From Psychroserpens luteus (GTDB lineage: Bacteria > Bacteroidota > Bacteroidia > Flavobacteriales > Flavobacteriaceae): a stretch of DNA of 64,000 nucleotides. The stretch lies in contig NZ_JADILU010000006.1 in NCBI RefSeq assembly GCF_015319355.1, positions 1-64,000 of the forward strand, read 5' to 3'. Below, one piece after another: positions 27,407-37,077 of this stretch (positions are counted from its first letter, which is position 1; every line of letters starts with the position of its first letter). A program made the position numbers and the translations under genes. Below the pieces are notes generated by a model, which worked only from the letters and a program-made list of their open reading frames with translations, ran no database searches and was not told the origin of the DNA.

Positions 27407-28015
27407 TTAACGTAAACTCTCAATCTCAGTATTCGTATCACTTATAAACTGTAAAACCTCGTCTCGACCAATAGCTTTTGAGGATGAGGTAACTAAGTAA
27501 TTTGGAACCTCTTCCCAAGTCTCAAGCATTTTTTTACAATAGTCCTCAACATTACGTTCAATAGCTTTAGGTTTGAGTTTATCTGCTTTAGTAAATATTA
27601 TAGAAAACGGAATTTCACTAACACCCAAATACTCCATAAACTCCAAATCAATTTTTTGAGGCTCATGTCTAATATCTACAAGAATAAAAGCCGACACCAA
27701 TTGACGACGCTTCTCAAAATAATTAGTGATAAATTTCTGAAATTTTCGTTTTGCTGTTTTAGAAACTTTAGCATATCCATAACCTGGTAAATCCACTAAA
27801 AACCACTCTTTATTAATTAAAAAATGATTGATAAGCTGTGTTTTTCCTGGTCTTCCAGAGGTTTTAGCTAAGTTCTTATGATTGGTGATCATGTTGATTA
27901 ATGAGGACTTTCCAACATTACTTCTGCCTATAAAGGCATATTCTGGTATCTGATCTTTTGGACATTTGTCCACTTCAGAGTTACTTACTATAAATTCAGC
28001 TGTTTTAATTTTCAT
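27407..28015 (-). CDS. engB: Ribosome-biogenesis GTPase EngB/YsxC
   Basis: EngB is a small essential GTPase that helps assemble the 50S subunit. The 202-residue product has the full G-motif set: G1 in IGRSNVGKSSLIN (about 29-41), G3 in VDLPGYGYAKV (about 74-84), G4 in TKADKL (about 143-148) and G5 in TSSSKAIG (about 175). Length is normal. It is transcribed leftward behind the alpha/beta hydrolase with a 30-bp gap. Confidence 0.96.
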   Translation of the reverse strand: MKIKTAEFIVSNSEVDKCPKDQIPEYAFIGRSNVGKSSLINMITNHKNLAKTSGRPGKTQLINHFLINKEWFLVDLPGYGYAKVSKTAKRKFQKFITNYFEKRRQLVSAFILVDIRHEPQKIDLEFMEYLGVSEIPFSIIFTKADKLKPKAIERNVEDYCKKMLETWEEVPNYLVTSSSKAIGRDEVLQFISDTNTEIESLR

Positions 28016-28045
28016 AATAGTTCTTTTGTTTAGTAGTTATTCGAA

Positions 28046-28810
28046 CTATAATTTTTTGTCAACCAACCATTCATTAAGAATCTGATTGAACTCTTGAGGA
28101 TGCTCCATCATGGCAGCATGACCACATTTGTCAATCCAAAATAATTCAGAATTTGGTAACAATTCATTAAATTCAGTCGCAACTTCTGGAGGTGTAACAG
28201 TATCGTTTTTTCCCCAAATAATACAAACAGGTAATGTCATTTTTGGCAAGTCTTTTGCCATATTATGACGAATTGCACTTTTTGCAATAGCAAGAGTTTT
28301 TATGAGTTTGTTTCTGTCGTTTACAGTTTCATAAACTTCATCAACTATTTCTTTGGTAGCTACCTCAGGATCATAAAATACATCTTGAGCTTTTTTCTTA
28401 ATCACTTCATAGTCACCACGTTTTGTGTAACCTCCACCCATCGCACTTTCATATAAACCAGAACTTCCGGTAATGATAAGCGCTTTAACTTTTTTAGGAT
28501 ATAGTTTTGTGTGATAAAGACCAATATGTCCACCTAGCGAATTTCCGAGTAAAACAACTTCGTCTAAACCTTTAAACTCTATAAAATCATGTAAGTATTT
28601 AGCAAAGCTTTTAACGTTGGTTTTAAGCAATGACATAGTGTAAATTGGCAATTCTGGTATAATGACTTTATATCCTTTTTCGCTAAAATAAGTGGTAACT
28701 GCATCAAAGTTACTTAAGCCTCCCATTAACCCATGTAAAACGATTAACGGTTTGCCTTCTCCAACTTCAATATATCTATAATCTTTCTCTTTTTTTAAAA
28801 GGTGTGCCAT
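28046..28810 (-). CDS. Alpha/beta hydrolase
   Basis: I use the ATG at 28810 (MAHLLKKEKDYRYIEVG); the open frame to 28816 would need a TTG. The 254-residue product has the oxyanion segment HGLMGG, the nucleophile elbow GNSLGGH (about 95), the acid in WGKNDTVTPP and the histidine in KCGHAAMMEHP. This is a typical cytoplasmic esterase/hydrolase of the MhpC/BioH type; the substrate cannot be told. It precedes engB on the same strand and is divergent from the dcw cluster. Confidence 0.9.
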   Translation of the reverse strand: MAHLLKKEKDYRYIEVGEGKPLIVLHGLMGGLSNFDAVTTYFSEKGYKVIIPELPIYTMSLLKTNVKSFAKYLHDFIEFKGLDEVVLLGNSLGGHIGLYHTKLYPKKVKALIITGSSGLYESAMGGGYTKRGDYEVIKKKAQDVFYDPEVATKEIVDEVYETVNDRNKLIKTLAIAKSAIRHNMAKDLPKMTLPVCIIWGKNDTVTPPEVATEFNELLPNSELFWIDKCGHAAMMEHPQEFNQILNEWLVDKKL

Positions 28811-29029
28811 TAACAATTCATCGTTTTACTTAAAAACAAATATAGGTATTTCAATTATAACTTTAACACATTATTTCGCTCGTCAATGTTCATAGTAATT
28901 TAAGATGTTAACAATTGAAAATAGCTTTTATCTTCAAATATTATAATGTTGATAATTAGTGTTTTATGGTTTTTTATTAGGAAAGACTAAAGATTGATTA
29001 TTCTGCTAATCATAAATTTATCAACAAAA

Positions 29030-29053
29030 GTGGAGTAGAGTGGTAAATAGTGG
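29030..29053 (+). promoter_or_regulatory. MraZ operator: three GTGG repeats, 10-bp period
   Basis: GTGG occurs at 29030-29033, 29040-29043 and 29050-29053, exactly one helical turn apart. MraZ is known to bind direct repeats of TGGG/GTGG type upstream of its own gene, and this array lies just in front of the -7 box and the mraZ start, so autoregulation is very likely. Confidence 0.8.
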
Positions 29054-29065
29054 TAAAATTTTCAA

Positions 29066-29073
29066 TATCTTTG
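29066..29073 (+). promoter_or_regulatory. dcw-cluster -7 promoter box (TATCTTTG)
   Basis: TATCTTTG matches TAnnTTTG exactly, 34 bp before the mraZ start. The usual -33 region overlaps the MraZ repeats, so MraZ binding would block polymerase access. Confidence 0.65.
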
Positions 29074-29107
29074 ATTCTTAATCGTTATAGTAAGTAAATC
29101 AATCATT

Positions 29108-29575
29108 TTGAACCCTTTAATAGGAACATACGAGTGTAAAGTGGATGCTAAAGGAAGGCTCATGTTGCCTGCTGCCATAAAAAAGCAGTTGCTTCCTGTG
29201 TTGCAAAATGGTTTTGTACTTAAGCGTGCGGTTTTTCAGCCATGCTTAGAATTGTATCCTATGAGTGAATGGGAGGTTTTGATGCAAAAAATAAATAAAC
29301 TCAATCGTTTCAAAAAGAAAAACAATGATTTTATTCGTCGTTTTACTGCAGGTTTAAAACAAGTTGAGGTGGATTCTGCTGGACGATTATTAATTCCTAA
29401 AGACCTTGTGGCTTTTTCGGGTATTACGAAAGAAATCGTTGTCTCATCTGCAATTAATATTATTGAAATTTGGGATAAAGATAACTACGAAAAAGCTATT
29501 GATGATGCAACTGGAGACTTTGCAGACTTAGCTGAAGAGGTAATGGGACAAGACGATGAAGATGGATTATCATAA
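29108..29575 (+). CDS. mraZ: Transcriptional regulator MraZ
   Basis: MraZ is the DNA-binding regulator at the head of dcw clusters. The 155-residue product has two AbrB-like SpoVT/MraZ repeats: GTYECKVDAKGRLMLPAAIK (about 5-24) and QVEVDSAGRLLIPKDLV (about 84-100). The start is a TTG (29108), giving MNPLIGTYE, the normal position. Its own three-repeat operator lies upstream. The end overlaps rsmH by 20 bp. Confidence 0.96.
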   Translation: MNPLIGTYECKVDAKGRLMLPAAIKKQLLPVLQNGFVLKRAVFQPCLELYPMSEWEVLMQKINKLNRFKKKNNDFIRRFTAGLKQVEVDSAGRLLIPKDLVAFSGITKEIVVSSAINIIEIWDKDNYEKAIDDATGDFADLAEEVMGQDDEDGLS

Positions 29576-30458
29576 CCCGGTATTACTTAAAGAAACCGTT
29601 GAAGGTTTGAATATTAAACCTGACGGAATTTACGTCGACGTCACTTTTGGAGGTGGTGGTCACAGTAGTGAGATATTAAAACATTTAGGTCCAAACGGGA
29701 AACTATTTGCTTTTGATCAAGATAAAGATGCTCTTTTAAATACAATTGATGATGATCGTTTCACATTAATTAATGAAAATTTTAGATACACCAAACGCTT
29801 TCTCAGATTTCATGGTGCAAAGCAGGTTGATGGTATTCTAGCAGATTTTGGTGTGTCGTCACACCAATTTGATGTTGCAGAACGTGGTTTTTCAACACGA
29901 TTCGAGGCAGAGTTGGATATGCGAATGAATCAAGACGATAAGTTGTCTGCTTTTCATGTCATCAATGATTATGACGAAGAGCAAATCAAGCAAGTGTTGT
30001 TTCAATATGGAGAATTAAGACAAGCGCCTGCAATGGCAAGTGTAATTATAGCATCACGCAAGGAAGAGGAAATCAAAACAAGTGAACAATTAAAATTAGC
30101 GCTTAAAAAATTTCTAAATCACCAAAAAGAAAATAAAGTGTTGGCTCAAATATATCAGGCTATACGTATTGAGGTGAATCAGGAAATTGAAGCATTAAAA
30201 GAATTTTTACAACAAACACCAGATGTGTTGGTAAAAGGAGGTCGATTAAGTATGATCTCTTACCATTCTTTAGAAGATAGGTTGGTAAAGCGATTTATTA
30301 GAAATGGTTTGTTTGAAGGTGAGCCAGAACGAGATGTGTTTGGGAATTTTGAAGTACCGTTAAAAAAAGTAGGTGGATTGATTATTCCAACTAGAGAAGA
30401 AATAAAACAAAATAACAGAGCGAGAAGTGCAAAGCTTCGTATTGCTGAGAAGTTATGA
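29556..30458 (+). CDS. rsmH: 16S rRNA m4C1402 methyltransferase RsmH
   Basis: RsmH methylates C1402 in 16S rRNA using S-adenosylmethionine. The 300-residue product has DVTFGGGGHSSEIL (about 28-41, SAM loop), DGILADFGVSSHQFD (about 91-105) and the closing NNRARSAKLRIAEK. Starts at 29556 and 29562 are both plausible, both inside mraZ. It overlaps the ftsL-like gene by 4 bp (ATGA). Confidence 0.96.
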   Translation: MKMDYHNPVLLKETVEGLNIKPDGIYVDVTFGGGGHSSEILKHLGPNGKLFAFDQDKDALLNTIDDDRFTLINENFRYTKRFLRFHGAKQVDGILADFGVSSHQFDVAERGFSTRFEAELDMRMNQDDKLSAFHVINDYDEEQIKQVLFQYGELRQAPAMASVIIASRKEEEIKTSEQLKLALKKFLNHQKENKVLAQIYQAIRIEVNQEIEALKEFLQQTPDVLVKGGRLSMISYHSLEDRLVKRFIRNGLFEGEPERDVFGNFEVPLKKVGGLIIPTREEIKQNNRARSAKLRIAEKL

Positions 30459-30772
30459 AAAAGAACATTTACAGCATATTAAGAGGTAAATTCTTAGTGA
30501 GTGATGACTCCTTTAAAAATTGGAGAATTATCATTTTCATTTCAATCTTAGCAATTATAATGATTGCAAGTTCACATAGTGCAGATCAAAAAGTCTATGA
30601 AATTGCAAGATTGAAAAATGAAGCAAAAGATTTGAGATCTCAATTTGTTGATGGACGAGGGACTTTGATGAGGCTTAAAAAAGCATCTCAAATTGAAATC
30701 GAAATGAAGAAAAAAGGATTACTGATTTCAGAAAATCCACCAGTAAAAATAAAAGTTAAAACACAGAATTGA
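30455..30772 (+). CDS. ftsL: FtsL-like division protein
   Basis: The 105-residue single-pass protein has a short cytoplasmic head, one membrane helix (about 26-42, IIIFISILAIIMIASS), then a coiled-coil-like periplasmic part (KVYEIARLKNEAKDLRSQF). This, together with its place between rsmH and the division transpeptidase, fits Bacteroidota FtsL, which joins FtsQ and FtsB in the divisome. Primary sequence is poorly conserved, so context carries the call. Confidence 0.82.
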   Translation: MKKNIYSILRGKFLVSDDSFKNWRIIIFISILAIIMIASSHSADQKVYEIARLKNEAKDLRSQFVDGRGTLMRLKKASQIEIEMKKKGLLISENPPVKIKVKTQN

Positions 30773-30776
30773 TAAA

Positions 30777-32780
30777 GTGGCAACAACCGAAACTAACATA
30801 TTAAACAGATTATATTTCGTGGCTGGCAGTATGTTTGTCTTCGCGCTTGCTGTCATGTTTAAGTTGTGCACAATTCAATTTATTCAAGGTGATGCGTATA
30901 GAGCATTGGCAGAAGAACGTACAATTCAAGATATGGACATTCCTGCAAATAGAGGTAATGTTTATTCTGCAGATGGAAGTTTACTGGCAACCTCAATACC
31001 TAAATACGATATTAGAATTGATGCCATTCAGCCAAAGCAAGAATTGTTTAATACACTTGTGAAGCCTCTTGCAGATTCATTATCTAAATTCTCTGGTAAA
31101 TCATCAAGCTATCATTTAAAGAGAATTAAAAAAGCAAGGCTGGATAAAAATAGATACTTTCTTTTGGCAAGAGATATTAGCTATTCGCAATACATCAGAA
31201 TTCGAAATTTCCCAATGCTAAATCTTGGTGCTATTCGTGGTGGACTTATTGTGACTCAAGAAGAAAAGCGTGATCATCCAATGGGAGGAATTGCAGAGCG
31301 TACTATTGGTTATGAAAAAATTGATGACGACGGAAATGTAACCAGACCAGGAATTGATGGCTACTTCGGAAAAAAATATCTACGAGGCGAGAATGGTAAA
31401 AGACTCATGCAAAAAATAGGAAACGGTAAGTGGAAACCTATCGTTGATTATGATCAAATTGAACCAAAAGATGGATATGATATTTACACAACTATAGATG
31501 TTAATATTCAAGATATCGCGCATTATTCATTATTAGGGCAATTAGAAAAGTATGAAGCAGATCATGGTTGTGCAGTAGTCATGGATGTAGAAACTGGTGA
31601 GATTAAAGCCATTTCAAATCTAGGGAGAAATAAAAACGGAAAATATTACGAACGTCTTAACTATGCGGTAGGAGAAAGTCATGAGCCTGGATCTACATTT
31701 AAAGTTATGGCGCTTATGGCAGCTTTAGAAGATAAGGTTATTGATACATCTACGGTTATTGATACAAAAATGGGGAGCAAGCGTTTTTATGGTAGATCTG
31801 TTACTGATTCTCGTGGTTATGGTAAAATCTCTGCTGCAAGAGCATTAGAAGTGTCTTCTAATATTGGTTTAGCAACTATTATTGATGATAACTATTCTGA
31901 TCAACCTAGGAAATTTATCAACCGTCTTAAAAGTTGGAAACTTAATGATACGTTAGGATTGTCAATTATAGGAGAAGGTATTCCTGATATTCCTGAGCCA
32001 GGAAAATCCAATTGGAGTCGTAATGCGTTACCGTCAATGGCTTATGGGTATAATTTAGAAATGACACCATTGCAGACACTTACATTCTATAATGCAATTG
32101 CGAATAATGGTGAAATGATAAGACCAAGATTTATTAAAGCTGTAAAAGAGTTTGATAGAGAAATTGAAGTATTTGATAAGGAAGTTATTATTCAAAAAAT
32201 ATGTTCAGATCAAACTCTTAGTGAAATAAGAGAAATATTAAAGAACGTTGTAGTTAGAGGTACAGGAAGTCGTATGTATTCTGAAAACTTTTCAATGGCA
32301 GGAAAAACAGGAACAGCAAGAACAGACTATTCAAATTCTGAAGAATGGAGAAAAGATAGAAAGTATGTGTCGTCATTTGCAGGTTATTTCCCAGCAGATA
32401 ATCCTAAATACTCGTGCATCGTAGTGATACATAAACCAAGTACAAAGGTTGGTTTTTATGGAGCAGATGTTTCTGGTCCTGTGTTTAAAAGAATAGCTCA
32501 AAAAATATATACAGAGACACCTTTAGTTGATGAAATAGAAACATTGGAAGTCGTAGATGTGATAACCAATGAAGACTATGAGTCTTTTTATAAAACCGCA
32601 CAAATCCATAAAACAATTATGCCAAATGTTATTGGGCTTCCAGCAATGGATGCTTTGGCATTATTAGAAAATATGGGACTTAAAGTAAAAATGCAAGGCG
32701 TTGGGACTGTCAAGTCACAATCTATTAATAAAGGAATCAAAGTAAAACGAAATCAAATTATTGTTTTAGGAACATCGTGA
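30777..32780 (+). CDS. ftsI: Division transpeptidase FtsI (class B PBP3) with PASTA domain
   Basis: FtsI crosslinks septal peptidoglycan. The 667-residue product begins with GTG at 30777, has one membrane helix near the N-terminus, a PBP dimerisation region, and the transpeptidase motifs SxxK in EPGSTFK (Ser about 306), SxN in VSSNIG (about 360) and KTGT (about 510). A PASTA domain at about 615-667 (MPNVIGLPAMDALALLENMG) closes it. The stop overlaps the murE GTG start. Confidence 0.96.
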   Translation: MATTETNILNRLYFVAGSMFVFALAVMFKLCTIQFIQGDAYRALAEERTIQDMDIPANRGNVYSADGSLLATSIPKYDIRIDAIQPKQELFNTLVKPLADSLSKFSGKSSSYHLKRIKKARLDKNRYFLLARDISYSQYIRIRNFPMLNLGAIRGGLIVTQEEKRDHPMGGIAERTIGYEKIDDDGNVTRPGIDGYFGKKYLRGENGKRLMQKIGNGKWKPIVDYDQIEPKDGYDIYTTIDVNIQDIAHYSLLGQLEKYEADHGCAVVMDVETGEIKAISNLGRNKNGKYYERLNYAVGESHEPGSTFKVMALMAALEDKVIDTSTVIDTKMGSKRFYGRSVTDSRGYGKISAARALEVSSNIGLATIIDDNYSDQPRKFINRLKSWKLNDTLGLSIIGEGIPDIPEPGKSNWSRNALPSMAYGYNLEMTPLQTLTFYNAIANNGEMIRPRFIKAVKEFDREIEVFDKEVIIQKICSDQTLSEIREILKNVVVRGTGSRMYSENFSMAGKTGTARTDYSNSEEWRKDRKYVSSFAGYFPADNPKYSCIVVIHKPSTKVGFYGADVSGPVFKRIAQKIYTETPLVDEIETLEVVDVITNEDYESFYKTAQIHKTIMPNVIGLPAMDALALLENMGLKVKMQGVGTVKSQSINKGIKVKRNQIIVLGTS

Positions 32781-34240
32781 TACAACTAAAAGATATATTA
32801 TATAAGGTTACTATAAATGCAGTCGTAGGTAGTACGAGTGTAGATATTAATACCATGCATTTTGATTCTCGACAAGTGGTCAAAGGAGATGTCTTTATTG
32901 CTATTAGAGGAACAAAGGTTGATGGTCATCAGTTTATAAATGCAGTAATTAAGCAAGGAGCAATTGCGATAGTTTGCGAAACACTTCCTGATAATTTGGT
33001 TGATGGGATTACTTATATAGAAGTAGAAAGTACTAATAGAGCTTTAGCTTATATGGCTTCAAATTTCTACGGAAATCCTTCGGAAAACTTGCGCTTAGTT
33101 GGAGTTACTGGTACTAACGGAAAGACAACTATTGCAACACTTCTATATCAGTTGTTCAAAAATGCTGGCTACAAAGTTGGTTTATTGTCTACGGTTAAAA
33201 TCATGGTTGATAATACTGAATATAAGGCAACGCATACAACACCAGATTCGTTGACTATTAATAAGTATTTGAAATTGATGAATGACGCAGGTGTTGAATT
33301 TTGCTTCATGGAAGTGAGCTCTCATGGTATTCATCAAAAAAGAACTGAAGGTTTGCATTTTGAAGGAGGGATTTTTACCAATCTATCCCATGATCATTTA
33401 GATTATCATGACACATTTGCTGAGTATAGAGATGTGAAAAAATCATTCTTTGATAATTTACCAAAAAGCGCATTTGCATTGGTGAATATTGATGATAAAA
33501 ATGGTTTGGTGATGCTGCAAAATACAAAAGCCAAGACATATACATATGCTTTAAAAACTTATGCAGATTATAAAGCACAAGTTTTAGAAAATGAATTTAG
33601 CGGTTTACTCTTAAAACTGAATGATATTGAATTGTGGACCAAACTTATAGGTGATTTTAACGCTTATAATATTACTGCAATTTATGGAGTCGCAGAATTA
33701 TTAGGACTTGAGAAAGTTGAAATACTACGATTGATTAGCGAATTAGAGAGTGTTAGCGGTCGCTTTGAGTATCTCATTTCCGAAGAAAAAATTACAGCAA
33801 TTGTAGATTATGCACATACTCCAGATGCGCTAAAAAATGTATTAGAGACTATAAATAGTATTCGTGCAAATAATGAACAACTTATTACAGTTGTTGGCTG
33901 TGGTGGTGATAGAGATACATCAAAACGTCCAAAAATGGGACATATCGCTTCTGCTTTAAGTACTAAAGTGATTTTTACAAGTGATAATCCTAGAAGTGAA
34001 GTTCCTGAAACAATTATAGAAGATATTGAAAAAGGAGTTGAACCTCAAAATTTTAAAAAAACAATGTCAATTGTGGATAGAAAGCAAGCTATAAAAACAG
34101 CTTGTCAATTAGCGAATCCAAAAGATATTATTCTAATAGCAGGAAAAGGGCATGAGACCTATCAAGAGATTAAAGGAAAACGCTTTGATTTTGATGACTT
34201 CAAAACAGTGAAAGAATTTTTAAAACAATTACAGAAATAA
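32777..34240 (+). CDS. murE: UDP-MurNAc-tripeptide ligase MurE (meso-DAP type)
   Basis: MurE adds the third residue to UDP-MurNAc-L-Ala-D-Glu in the cytoplasm. The 487-residue product has the ATP loop [15 protein letters not shown] (about 109-123), THTTPDSL and [12 protein letters not shown]. The motif DNPR in FTSDNPRSE (about 403-406) marks meso-diaminopimelate rather than lysine use. The start is GTG at 32777, overlapping the ftsI TGA, so translation is probably coupled. Confidence 0.96.
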   Translation: MIQLKDILYKVTINAVVGSTSVDINTMHFDSRQVVKGDVFIAIRGTKVDGHQFINAVIKQGAIAIVCETLPDNLVDGITYIEVESTNRALAYMASNFYGNPSENLRLVGVTGTNGKTTIATLLYQLFKNAGYKVGLLSTVKIMVDNTEYKATHTTPDSLTINKYLKLMNDAGVEFCFMEVSSHGIHQKRTEGLHFEGGIFTNLSHDHLDYHDTFAEYRDVKKSFFDNLPKSAFALVNIDDKNGLVMLQNTKAKTYTYALKTYADYKAQVLENEFSGLLLKLNDIELWTKLIGDFNAYNITAIYGVAELLGLEKVEILRLISELESVSGRFEYLISEEKITAIVDYAHTPDALKNVLETINSIRANNEQLITVVGCGGDRDTSKRPKMGHIASALSTKVIFTSDNPRSEVPETIIEDIEKGVEPQNFKKTMSIVDRKQAIKTACQLANPKDIILIAGKGHETYQEIKGKRFDFDDFKTVKEFLKQLQK

Positions 34241-34247
34241 GCAATCA

Positions 34248-35489
34248 ATGTTATACTACTTATTTGAATATTTAGAACAGCAGTTTCAGTTTCCTGGAGC
34301 ATCTCTTTTTGGTTTTTTAACCTTTAGAGCTGCTGTGGCTATTATTCTATCCTTGTTAATTTCTACAATTTTTGGTAAACGCATCATTCGTTTTCTTCAA
34401 AAGCAACAAGTAGGTGAAACTATTCGTGATCTTGGGCTAGAAGGTCAAGTTGAAAAAGCAGGAACACCAACAATGGGTGGGATTATTATCATTTTAGCAA
34501 CATTGATTCCTGTATTATTATTAGCAAAACTTGAAAACATTTATATCATCCTTTTAATTATAACCACTATCTGGATGGGAACTATTGGATTTATTGATGA
34601 TTATATTAAAAAATTTAAGAATAATAAAGAAGGATTAAAAGGTCGTTTTAAGGTTTTAGGTCAAGTTGGTTTAGGAATTATCGTAGGTGCAACCATGTAC
34701 TTTCATCAGGATGTGACTATGAAAGAAAAGTTACCTCAAGAGCAACAAAATGTGCTTTTGGCTGAGAATCCAAATATTTCACCTTCAAAATTATTTGAGG
34801 AAGAAGCGAAATCAACTAAAACTACGATTCCATTCATGAAAAGTAATGAGTTTGATTATGCAGATTTAATTACTTGGATTAGTCCAGAATTATCAAAATA
34901 TGCTTGGATCATTTTTATTTTAGCTTCTATATTTATCATTACAGCAGTTTCAAATGGTGCAAATCTCACCGATGGTATTGATGGCTTAGCAGCAGGAACA
35001 TCTGCTATAATTGTACTTACATTAGGAATATTTGCATGGGTTTCTGGTAACATCATTTTCTCAGATTACTTAGATATCATGTATATCCCAAGAGTAGAAG
35101 AAATTACAATATACATAGCTGCATTTGTAGGAGCACTGATTGGATTTTTATGGTACAATGCGTATCCAGCTCAAGTTTTTATGGGCGATACGGGAAGCTT
35201 AACTATTGGAGGAATTATAGCGGTAATTGCTATAGCGGTTCGTAAAGAATGGCTTATTCCTGTATTGTGTGGTGTGTTTTTAGCTGAAAACTTATCGGTT
35301 ATGATGCAAGTGAGTTATTTCAAATACACAAGAAAAAAATATGGTGAAGGTCGACGTATTTTTAAAATGTCTCCTTTACATCATCATTATCAGAAATCTG
35401 GATATCACGAAAGCAAAATAGTCACACGTTTTTGGATTGTAGGAATCCTGTTAGCGATTATTTCAATTGTGACATTGAAAATTAGGTAA
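34248..35489 (+). CDS. mraY: Phospho-MurNAc-pentapeptide transferase MraY
   Basis: MraY makes lipid I at the inner membrane. The 413-residue polytopic protein has [11 protein letters not shown] (about 63-73), the catalytic stretch GFIDDYIKK (about 114-122), [13 protein letters not shown] (about 240-252) and [15 protein letters not shown] near the end. An insertion of about 50 residues around 155-205 ([17 protein letters not shown]...) is typical of the Bacteroidota form. A REP-like repeat separates it from murD. Confidence 0.96.
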   Translation: MLYYLFEYLEQQFQFPGASLFGFLTFRAAVAIILSLLISTIFGKRIIRFLQKQQVGETIRDLGLEGQVEKAGTPTMGGIIIILATLIPVLLLAKLENIYIILLIITTIWMGTIGFIDDYIKKFKNNKEGLKGRFKVLGQVGLGIIVGATMYFHQDVTMKEKLPQEQQNVLLAENPNISPSKLFEEEAKSTKTTIPFMKSNEFDYADLITWISPELSKYAWIIFILASIFIITAVSNGANLTDGIDGLAAGTSAIIVLTLGIFAWVSGNIIFSDYLDIMYIPRVEEITIYIAAFVGALIGFLWYNAYPAQVFMGDTGSLTIGGIIAVIAIAVRKEWLIPVLCGVFLAENLSVMMQVSYFKYTRKKYGEGRRIFKMSPLHHHYQKSGYHESKIVTRFWIVGILLAIISIVTLKIR

Positions 35490-35492
35490 TGC

Positions 35493-35564
35493 TTGTCATT
35501 CCGCACTTGATGCGGAATCCAAATAAATAAAAATTAGATTCTGCGTCGTAGCGCAGAATGACAA
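35493..35564. repeat. REP-like palindromic repeat, left of murD
   Basis: The element has perfect 9-bp terminal inverted repeats TTGTCATTC (35493-35501) / GAATGACAA (35556-35564) enclosing two hairpins: ATTCCGCA / TGCGGAAT (35498-35505, 35511-35518) and ATTCTGCG / CGCAGAAT (35538-35545, 35552-35559). Its right end contributes the spurious upstream murD ATG at 35558. A related copy lies right of murD. Confidence 0.8.
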
Positions 35565-35566
35565 AA

Positions 35567-36904
35567 ATGAAAAAACAGAGGTTAGTCATATTAGGAGGAG
35601 GAGAAAGTGGAGTTGGAACTGCGCTTTTAGGAAAAGATAAAGGCTATGATGTTTTTGTTTCAGATAAAGGAATAATAAAAGAGAAGTACAAACAAGTTCT
35701 TATACATAATGAGATTGAATTTGAGGATGGCGAGCATTCCGAAGAAAAAATTCTGAATGCAGATCTAGTCATGAAGAGTCCGGGAATTCCTGAAAAAGTA
35801 GCCTTAATACAGCAAATTAGAGCAAAAGGAATCCCTGTAGTATCTGAAATTGAATTTGCAGCAAAATTCACCAATGCAACCCTTGTGGGAATTACAGGGA
35901 GTAATGGTAAAACAACAACTGCAACCCTCACGCATCACTTGTTAAAACAAGATTTGAATGTTGGGTTAGCAGGAAATATTGGAGATAGTTTCGCTAAACA
36001 AATTTTAGAACATGATTATGAAAACTATGTGTTAGAGATTAGTAGTTTTCAATTGGATGATATTATTGATTTTAAACCACATATAGCGGTTTTGACCAAT
36101 ATCACACCAGATCATTTAGATCGATATGAGTATCAGTTTGATAATTATATCGCCTCAAAATTTAGGATTGCAAAAAATCAAACTAAAGAGGATTATTTCA
36201 TTTACGATGGTGATGATGAGGTTATTTTAGATTGGTTAAAAAAGCATCCTGTTCAATCCACATTATTGCCATTTTCATTGACTAAAACCATTGAGAATGG
36301 AGCGTATTTAGATAAAGAGAATATAATAATAACAATAGATAACAACCAGATAATTATGCCAACAAAAAACTTAGCATTAGAAGGGAAACACAATATTAAA
36401 AATGCAATGGCTGCATCAACTGTAGCACATTTATTAAAAATTAGAAAACAAACGATACGTGAAAGTTTAGAGAATTTTCAAGGTGTTGAGCATCGTTTGG
36501 AAAATGTACTTAAGATTAATAAGGTGCAATATATTAATGATTCAAAAGCAACTAACGTAAATGCAACATATTTTGCTTTAGAAAGCATGGATGCGCCAAC
36601 GGTTTGGATTGTTGGAGGTGTTGATAAAGGAAATAATTATAATGAGTTGTTTCAGTTTGTAAACGAAAAGGTGAAAGCTATCATTTGTTTAGGGACAGAC
36701 AATAAAAAGTTGATGGACAATTTTGGTGGTATGGTAGATATTATTATTGAAACTCAATTTATGAGTGAAGCTGTAAAAATCGCCTACAAAGTTGCCGAAG
36801 CTGGAGATAGTGTATTGTTGTCACCAGCATGTGCGAGTTTTGATTTGTTTGAAAATTATGAAGATAGAGGTCGTCAATTTAAAGATGCTGTAAGAAATTT
36901 ATAA
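35567..36904 (+). CDS. murD: UDP-MurNAc-L-alanine:D-glutamate ligase MurD
   Basis: MurD adds D-glutamate to UDP-MurNAc-L-Ala. The 445-residue product has a Rossmann start MKKQRLVILGGGESGVG, ATP loop GITGSNGKTTTATL (about 108-121), LEISSFQLDD and a C-terminal HRLENV...INDSKATN region. I prefer the ATG at 35567: the upstream in-frame ATG at 35558 lies in the end of a REP-like repeat. The gene is bracketed by two such repeats, unusual in an otherwise tight operon. Confidence 0.95.
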   Translation: MKKQRLVILGGGESGVGTALLGKDKGYDVFVSDKGIIKEKYKQVLIHNEIEFEDGEHSEEKILNADLVMKSPGIPEKVALIQQIRAKGIPVVSEIEFAAKFTNATLVGITGSNGKTTTATLTHHLLKQDLNVGLAGNIGDSFAKQILEHDYENYVLEISSFQLDDIIDFKPHIAVLTNITPDHLDRYEYQFDNYIASKFRIAKNQTKEDYFIYDGDDEVILDWLKKHPVQSTLLPFSLTKTIENGAYLDKENIIITIDNNQIIMPTKNLALEGKHNIKNAMAASTVAHLLKIRKQTIRESLENFQGVEHRLENVLKINKVQYINDSKATNVNATYFALESMDAPTVWIVGGVDKGNNYNELFQFVNEKVKAIICLGTDNKKLMDNFGGMVDIIIETQFMSEAVKIAYKVAEAGDSVLLSPACASFDLFENYEDRGRQFKDAVRNL

Positions 36905-36905
36905 C

Positions 36906-37070
36906 AAATTCCTGCGAATTCGAAGATTCATGAATGCATTATTTTAAAATGTAAACTTATGAGTAAAGCAGGAATCTCATTAAAACAAAGAGGAAACGTT
37001 CATGATTTTGTGGTAACACATTTAATAACAAGGAAAAAAACAGTTTCTGCATCGTAATGCAGGAATGATA
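36906..37070. repeat. Disrupted REP-like repeat, right of murD
   Basis: The right end has CTGCAT-CGTA-ATGCAG (37047-37062) followed by GAATGATAA, close to CTGCG-TCGTAG-CGCAG-AATGACAA in the copy before murD. The left hairpin seems split: ATTCCTGCGA (36908-36917) and AAGCAGGAATCTC (36966-36978) are separated by about 48 bp. No gene is seen in the 173-bp gap. Confidence 0.6.
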
Positions 37071-37077
37071 AAAAGAA

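Noticed and set aside
35558-35566. Upstream murD start
   Set aside because: The ATG is part of a REP-like repeat end (GAATGACAA); the ATG at 35567 fits the family start.
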